Source: Flavobacterium oncorhynchi
GTDB lineage: Bacteria; Bacteroidota; Bacteroidia; Flavobacteriales; Flavobacteriaceae
Direction: 5' to 3'
Assembly: GCF_002217355.1 (NCBI RefSeq)
Contig: NZ_MUHA01000004.1
Location: forward strand, 105,977 to 147,864
Length of the DNA: 41,888 nucleotides
The notes beneath the pieces are model-generated. The model saw only the letters and a program-made list of their open reading frames with translations. It did not search any database and was not told the DNA's origin. The position numbers and the translations under genes were made by a program. Shown piece after piece: positions 36,396 through 41,888 of the stretch. Positions within the stretch are counted from its first letter, which is position 1; each line of letters opens with the position of its first letter.

Positions 36396-39300
36396 TTATT
36401 TTGAAAGATATAGGTATCCGTCTTTCTTATTATTTTGAACTTCATTATTTCCATTCAATGATTTGTAGTTCAAAATGTAGAAGTACGTTCCAGTTGGTAA
36501 TCCATCTGATTGTTTGACAGTTGTTCTACCTCTAGATGTTCCATCAAATGCATTGGTTTCATTATTGTAATTTGTAGTTTCAAATACCAATATTCCCCAA
36601 CGATTATAGATTTCTACAGTGTTTCCTGGATAACAGGTCAAATCATCAATACTATCAATTACGAAAACATCATTTTTTCCATCTCCATTAGGAGAGAAAG
36701 CATTATGTACAACTATATTTCCACATGGCAGTACTTTACAATCGTCGTTAATTTCCATATTAAGGGCAATTGTTCTAGGACAGTTCTCGTCTTTTATTCT
36801 ATATTCGAATATGTAAGTGCCAAGTGCTAAACCTAATGCATTAAGTGTACTTCCTTGTAAGGCATTAGTATTATTTGTGTCTACCCAAGTTCCTGTTATT
36901 GGTGTACCTTCTGGCAGTAAACTAGATAAGTTTAGTAATGTTGAATCGTCATTACAAGCTTGGCTGGCAATATTAGTTACACCATTTGGCAGAACTATTA
37001 TAGTTACTGTTGCTGTATCACAATTTTCAGAACTTAATTTGTCACAAATGCGATATCTATAAGTATAAGTTCCTGCTGGAGTTAAACTTGATACTCTCAC
37101 ATTTCCTAATGCATCAAATGTGATATTAGGATCTGTTTTTACATTGCTATTGGTTTCTGTTAATAATGTAAAGTTTACAAGTTCAAGAGTGGCTCTAGCA
37201 GCTCCTTTTATATCGTTACTTAAAACATTTCCAACTAATCCAAAAGTGTTGCATCCAATGTTACTGTAAGTATCATCGACAGCGTCAACTGGTGTTGGCG
37301 GTGCAGGATCAATAACAGTTATTGTTACAATCGCAGTATCACAGTTTCCATTGTCGGCATTTTCACAAATTTGATACGTTAATGTATAAGTTCCTCCGGT
37401 TGTACCAACTTTTACATCTATAGATCCGTTAGGATTTAGTGTTAGTGCTCCAGTTGGATCTGGTGTTACAGTTGTAAGTGTAACATCTGTTGGATTAATT
37501 GCATTACCATTTAACGTGTCATTTGTGTATACATTGACAACATTTGTTGCTCCTGTACCTCCAGATATTGGACCTCCATTATCATCATTAGCAACAATTG
37601 CAAATGTTGGTCTGGCAGTACAGAACGGTTCAGATGGAGGATAATTTACAGTTATTGTTTCACTAGGATTAACAGATAATGTAATGTTCGCAGTTGGGCG
37701 TAATCCTTCAAAACCATCAGCAGCTTGAATCCATTGGTTGTTTTGGAATATCCATCCAGGCCAGTCAGTACCTTTACCGTTTGCATCAACCGTAGCTCCA
37801 GGCCATAAAACACGACCGCTTAGTGGTAAGTCAGTCATCGTAGTTACCACTTTGTTTGCTGCATCTGCCCAAGTTATCGATACGCCACTTACAGGAGTAA
37901 AGTTAACTGGAGTTATAGTATAATCAAGGTACGGAACATCATTTACACAAATTGGTGATGCAGTGACAGTCATTACTGGCGCTACTATAGTTACTGTTAC
38001 CGTTGCGGTATCGCAGTTTGAAGTTGCATCGGCTTCACAAATTTGGTATACCAATGTAAGTGTACCCACTGGTGCATTTGGTAAAACATCTACAGAGCCA
38101 TCTGAATTTAATTGTAAAAACTCATTTGGTGTTACGGTAGTTATTATTACATCAGAGGCAGTTACTACCACGCCTTCAAGTGTATCATTTGGTAAAACAT
38201 TCAAGACATTTTTTGTAATATGATTAACACCTGCAATTGGACCGGCACTATCATCATTGGCAACTATATCTTTAAATTCTTTACAATTTACACCAAAGTC
38301 AGCATCTAAATGAACTAAATCCTCAGGAGTAACATTTACAATTATACCGCTTTGGCTGGTAGTTTGACATACCGTATGCATTTGCAGTTTGGCAGGTTTT
38401 GATGTTGCTTTTTTATCTGTTGAACTTGAGCTTGGAAGAACTTTTACAAGTCCAGTTTCTCCTAAAGCTGCTGCAACAGCATCTAAATTTGCTTCTCTAA
38501 CTAGTTTGATGTTATATTCTCCATATGGATTTGCTTGCTCTGGTCTATCTCTCCAGAATCCTTGAATTCCGATGATTACTTCAGAATGATATCCATTTGG
38601 ACCATCAATTATAATATTTGCATTTGATGCGTTTCCAAAACCACCGGCATTTAGCTCGCCCGCATTTGCTGGACCAACATAACTTCCGTCGCCATTAAAA
38701 TCGATCCATTCCCAAAGACTGTAATCTATGGCGCCTTCTGCGTCTGGGATGTTTTTAGTTACAACACCATCATTATTTGCATCGTACCATTCGTCTTGTA
38801 CACCATTTCCATTAACATCATACCAAACATAGTCTCCTAAAACTGGAAGTGTTGATTTTCCGTATTCAAAGTTATGAACTTGGAATTCACATTCTTTAAG
38901 AGTAGTAAAGAACAAGCTCGAGTCGACTGGGTAAAGTTGATATGCGCTATTTAAATTAGCATCTTGAACCTGAACTAAATAACTTCCTGCAGGCATTCCT
39001 GTGAAGCTGTACATACCATCGGCTCCAGTTACACGTAGTAAGATTGGTCCTGTAGTTGTACCTTGAGGAATTAATGTTACTGGAACATTTGCAATAGGAG
39101 TGTTGGTGTCTATATTTATAATTTGTCCAGATATTTTAACTTTATAATTTGGTTCAGTAATAACAACCGTTGCAGTTGCTGTACAAGTTTCATTTTCACT
39201 ATTTACTACAGATGTTGCAGTAAGAGTATAAGTTCCAGCTGGTAAATTTGTGTTTCCAACTACTTCGTTATTTTGATTTGTAATAACTACAGTAGATCCA

Positions 39301-41888
39301 GGACTGCTGGTAACTGCAATTGAACCGTCGCTTTTTCCTTGGCAGCTTACATTTGTTGCAATACCGCTTACAGAAACTTTATTTTCAACTGTAAAGGTTT
39401 GAACTAATTCTGTTTTATTGCCTGCACAGTCTGTTAAAGTGTAAGTTCTAGTTAGAATATATGATTCTCCATTACATCCAGTTCCTCCATTGTTAGTGTC
39501 GCTTACTGTGATGTTTACAGCTCCTGCGCAGTTGTCTGCCGCATCTTTTATGTCTGCTGGACTTCCTGCTGGAATGTCTGCAGCACTTTGTAGACTAGCA
39601 ACATCTGATGGTGCAGTACCAGTTGGAGGGGTAGTATCTCTTACTGTTATAACTTGAGTATACGAAATTGAATTTCCTCCGCAGTCACTTGTTGTCCATG
39701 TACGAGTTAAGGTATATTCTGTACCGCATTCGTTTTTAACGTCGCTTTTAACTTCTTTGAAAACAATTGGTAAATCTCCATTACAATTATCAGAAGCTTC
39801 CATATTAAATGGTTCTGGAACAGCGTCACAAGAAACAGTACTATCTGATGGAAGATTGCCAACAAAAGTTGGTTTTGTTGTATCCTGAATTGTAATTATT
39901 TGAGTAAATGTTTCAGAGATATTTCCGCAATCATCTTTTACAGTCCAAGTATTGGTGTAAGTACCTGCGTTTCCACATTCTTCAGAAGCTTTAAACTCAC
40001 CGCTTACTTTATCAAGATTAGTTACATTAGTATCACATGCATCAGTTGCAACAGGGAATAAGGCTTGAGCTGCTGCTAAAGCTTGTGTATTGCTGCATTC
40101 TACTGTTCTGTTTAGAGAATCAGCTTCAGTTGACCACGTTGGTTTTGTAGTGTCTTGAATTGTAATTATTTGAGTGAATTTTTCAGAAATGTTTCCGCAA
40201 GCATCTGTAACTGTCCAAGTATTAGTATAAGTACCGGCATTTCCGCATCCTGTAGAAGCTTTAAATTCACCACTTATTTTATTAATATTTGAAACACTTG
40301 TATCGCAGGCATCAATAGCAGTTGGGAATAAAGCTTGAGCCGCTGTTAAAGCTTGCGCATCGCTGCATTCTATTGTTCTGTCTAAAGAAGCTGTTTCAGT
40401 GGACCAAGTTGGTGCAGTAGTGTCTTGAATTGTAATTACTTGTGTAAAAGTTTCAGAAGTGTTTCCACAAGCATCTGTCACTGTCCAAGTATTAGTGTAA
40501 GTTCCTGCATTTCCACATTCTGTAGAAGCTTTAAACTCACCTTTTACTTTGTCAATATTAGAAACATCTTGATCGCAAGTATCAGTTGCAGTTGGCAGTA
40601 AAGCTTGTGCTGCTGCCAAAGCTTGTGCATCGCTGCATTCTACTGTTCTGTTTAAAGAACCTGTTTGTGTTACCCAAGTTGGTTTTGTTTTATCTTGTAC
40701 ATTAATTGTTTGGCTTACTGGAAGTGAAATGTTTCCACACTCATCTTTTGCTGTCCAAGTTCTTGTAATTGAATAAGAGCCTGCACAGTTACCTTGAGTA
40801 GTAACATCTTCGTAAGTTAAAACCGGATTATTACCACCATTATCAGTTGCAGTTGCCTGTGTAAATACAGGTAATGCAGGACAATTAATAGTAGAAGTTT
40901 CTGGTAATGGATTTATTATTGGTTTAATAGAATCTCCATCTATAATAGTTACCGTTTTTGTGATTGTACATAAGTTAGCGTCTTTAACAGTAACGATATA
41001 TGTTCCTGCTTGAAGCCCTGCAGCTGTAGCCCCTGTTTGAACAGGAGTTGTATTCCAAGAATAAGTGTAAGGGCTTGTTCCTCCAGCTGGAATTACAGTT
41101 GCAGAACCTGTTGTACCTCCACCACAAGCTACATTAACTTGCGTTGTAGTTGCACTTAAAGGATCTTGTGGCTGACCAATGGTAACTTCACATTTTGTAG
41201 TGTAACCTAATTTATCTGTAACTGTAACTGAATGCAATCCGGCAGTTAAAGCAACAGCAGTTGCAGTTGTTTCTCCATTATCCCATTCATAAATATATTC
41301 ACCATTTCCTCCAACAGCTGTTACAGTAGCTTTACCAGTATTACCACCGTAACATTTTACGGTTGCGTCTTGTTGTATACTGCAGGATAATACATTTGGT
41401 TGTGTAATTTCTACAGTACATTCTGTAAAGCAGCCATTTGCATCTGTAACTTTTACACTATGCATTCCTGCGTTTAGTCCTATAGCTTTTTGTGTAGATT
41501 CACCATTATCCCATAAGTAAGTATAACCAGCAGTACCGCCAAGTACAGATACGGTCGCTTCACCATTGCTTAAACCATTTGCAGTTACGGGTTTGTTTTG
41601 TACTACAGAACATGATAAAGAAGAACCTGGTTGTGTAATAATAATTTCAAGAGGAGCTGTAGTACATCCATTGGCATCTTTCACTGTTACGGTATAAGTT
41701 CCAACAGGAAGTCCAGTTCTGTCCTCAACATCATTAGTTCCAGTCAAATCCGCCCAGTCATAAGTATATGGTGCAACACCACCAGAAGCAGTTATATCAA
41801 TTGCTCCAGTTGAAGTTCCAAAACATTTTATATTCGTTTGAGTTTTGGCCACTGCTACTGCTGAATTCGGTTGTGTAATAATAATTTC
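36396..41888 (-). CDS. Giant repeat adhesin with CHU_C type IX sorting domain (partial, 5' end outside the window)
   Basis: The frame enters from the right edge and ends at 36396 after 1,830 codons. From the edge inward there are SprB-like repeats (IKCFGTSTGAIDITASGG, SVLGGTAGYTYLWDNGEST, TQP junctions), then a cysteine-rich HYR/Ig-like region with three tandem 90-residue units (39871-40680). A further SprB-like unit follows, then a CarboxypepD/SdrD-like segment (LGDYVWYDVNGNGVQDEWYD), a GEVED-like WIDFNGDGSY, and three Ig/cadherin-like units ending YQICEADATSNCDTATVTV or similar. Last comes the CHU_C domain (AFSPNGDGKNDVFVIDS, EIYNRWGILVFE, LPTGTYFYIL). The C-terminal domain directs type IX export and SprF-dependent attachment. 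It is probably a surface adhesin for gliding or biofilm. The GTG at 41852 is not the start. Confidence 0.93.
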   Translation of the reverse strand, partial: EIIITQPNSAVAVAKTQTNIKCFGTSTGAIDITASGGVAPYTYDWADLTGTNDVEDRTGLPVGTYTVTVKDANGCTTAPLEIIITQPGSSLSCSVVQNKPVTANGLSNGEATVSVLGGTAGYTYLWDNGESTQKAIGLNAGMHSVKVTDANGCFTECTVEITQPNVLSCSIQQDATVKCYGGNTGKATVTAVGGNGEYIYEWDNGETTATAVALTAGLHSVTVTDKLGYTTKCEVTIGQPQDPLSATTTQVNVACGGGTTGSATVIPAGGTSPYTYSWNTTPVQTGATAAGLQAGTYIVTVKDANLCTITKTVTIIDGDSIKPIINPLPETSTINCPALPVFTQATATDNGGNNPVLTYEDVTTQGNCAGSYSITRTWTAKDECGNISLPVSQTINVQDKTKPTWVTQTGSLNRTVECSDAQALAAAQALLPTATDTCDQDVSNIDKVKGEFKASTECGNAGTYTNTWTVTDACGNTSETFTQVITIQDTTAPTWSTETASLDRTIECSDAQALTAAQALFPTAIDACDTSVSNINKISGEFKASTGCGNAGTYTNTWTVTDACGNISEKFTQIITIQDTTKPTWSTEADSLNRTVECSNTQALAAAQALFPVATDACDTNVTNLDKVSGEFKASEECGNAGTYTNTWTVKDDCGNISETFTQIITIQDTTKPTFVGNLPSDSTVSCDAVPEPFNMEASDNCNGDLPIVFKEVKSDVKNECGTEYTLTRTWTTSDCGGNSISYTQVITVRDTTPPTGTAPSDVASLQSAADIPAGSPADIKDAADNCAGAVNITVSDTNNGGTGCNGESYILTRTYTLTDCAGNKTELVQTFTVENKVSVSGIATNVSCQGKSDGSIAVTSSPGSTVVITNQNNEVVGNTNLPAGTYTLTATSVVNSENETCTATATVVITEPNYKVKISGQIINIDTNTPIANVPVTLIPQGTTTGPILLRVTGADGMYSFTGMPAGSYLVQVQDANLNSAYQLYPVDSSLFFTTLKECEFQVHNFEYGKSTLPVLGDYVWYDVNGNGVQDEWYDANNDGVVTKNIPDAEGAIDYSLWEWIDFNGDGSYVGPANAGELNAGGFGNASNANIIIDGPNGYHSEVIIGIQGFWRDRPEQANPYGEYNIKLVREANLDAVAAALGETGLVKVLPSSSSTDKKATSKPAKLQMHTVCQTTSQSGIIVNVTPEDLVHLDADFGVNCKEFKDIVANDDSAGPIAGVNHITKNVLNVLPNDTLEGVVVTASDVIITTVTPNEFLQLNSDGSVDVLPNAPVGTLTLVYQICEADATSNCDTATVTVTIVAPVMTVTASPICVNDVPYLDYTITPVNFTPVSGVSITWADAANKVVTTMTDLPLSGRVLWPGATVDANGKGTDWPGWIFQNNQWIQAADGFEGLRPTANITLSVNPSETITVNYPPSEPFCTARPTFAIVANDDNGGPISGGTGATNVVNVYTNDTLNGNAINPTDVTLTTVTPDPTGALTLNPNGSIDVKVGTTGGTYTLTYQICENADNGNCDTAIVTITVIDPAPPTPVDAVDDTYSNIGCNTFGLVGNVLSNDIKGAARATLELVNFTLLTETNSNVKTDPNITFDALGNVRVSSLTPAGTYTYRYRICDKLSSENCDTATVTIIVLPNGVTNIASQACNDDSTLLNLSSLLPEGTPITGTWVDTNNTNALQGSTLNALGLALGTYIFEYRIKDENCPRTIALNMEINDDCKVLPCGNIVVHNAFSPNGDGKNDVFVIDSIDDLTCYPGNTVEIYNRWGILVFETTNYNNETNAFDGTSRGRTTVKQSDGLPTGTYFYILNYKSLNGNNEVQNNKKDGYLYLSK
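39871..40680 (-). repeat. Three tandem 270-bp coding repeats in the adhesin
   Basis: Identical landmarks recur exactly 270 bases apart at 39871, 40141, 40411 and 40681. Each unit encodes 90 residues of the pattern PTWSTE, RTxECSDAQAL, AAQALFPxAxDxCD, GEFKAS, CGNAGTYTNTWTV and CGNxSExFTQ. The cysteine positions are conserved between units. Confidence 0.9.

Noticed and set aside
39871..40680. CRISPR-like array
   Set aside because: The repeats are 270 bases, coding, contiguous and without spacers.
41850..41852. GTG as the start of the adhesin
   Set aside because: The frame stays open to the right edge and the upstream codons (EIIITQPNSAVAV) continue the SprB-like repeat.

Overview
The window is a low-GC chromosomal segment of a member of the Bacteroidota, most likely a Flavobacterium or close relative. 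The evidence is two SusC/SusD transporter pairs, LytTR-type two-component regulation, TAnnTTTG-type promoters, AT-rich spacers, dispersed palindromic repeats of the CCTGAGCGAAGTCGAAGG kind, and type IX secretion / gliding genes (CHU_C C-terminal domain, PorP/SprF, PorE-like OmpA protein). I see no rRNA, tRNA, CRISPR array, transposase or phage gene.

Region 1 (about 1-17,715) is an N-acetylglucosamine / chito-oligosaccharide utilization locus. On the minus strand are an inner-membrane MFS sugar transporter and a LytS/LytTR two-component pair. Divergent from them on the plus strand are susC1 (interrupted by one in-frame TGA), susD1, susC2, susD2, a glucosamine-6-phosphate deaminase fused to a PIG-L-type deacetylase domain, and a secreted GH20 beta-N-acetylhexosaminidase. 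Outer-membrane uptake, periplasmic cleavage, inner-membrane import and deamination to fructose-6-phosphate are all represented. The gene set resembles the Flavobacterium johnsoniae chitin utilization locus, but no GH18 chitinase lies in the window. Both susC genes share an 85-bp upstream region with identically spaced blocks.

Region 2 (about 17,970-20,670, minus strand) is a compact operon: a divergent Lgt-like membrane protein, a radical SAM protein resembling the archaeal MJ0619/tetraether synthase group, and two tiny related two-helix membrane proteins that share an IGFGTC motif. This is the best candidate for an undescribed system, probably acting on membrane lipids or on the small proteins' cysteine.

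Region 3 (20,900-33,260) holds unlinked genes: a DUF3592-like membrane protein, a TlpA-like thioredoxin, an asymmetric ABC-F ATPase, a small lipoprotein, a GH27 alpha-galactosidase, a methyltransferase behind a headless gene remnant, a VOC protein, an unknown secreted protein, pyrR, pyrB, a small protein next to RNase Z, RNase Z, pdxH and a CAP-domain lipoprotein. Several intergenic spaces carry inverted repeats.

Region 4 (33,370-41,888, minus strand) is a type IX secretion adhesin cluster: the C-terminal 1,830 codons of a giant repeat protein with a CHU_C sorting domain (its 5' end lies outside the window), then a PorP/SprF-like outer-membrane protein and a PorE-like TPR/beta-propeller/OmpA protein.
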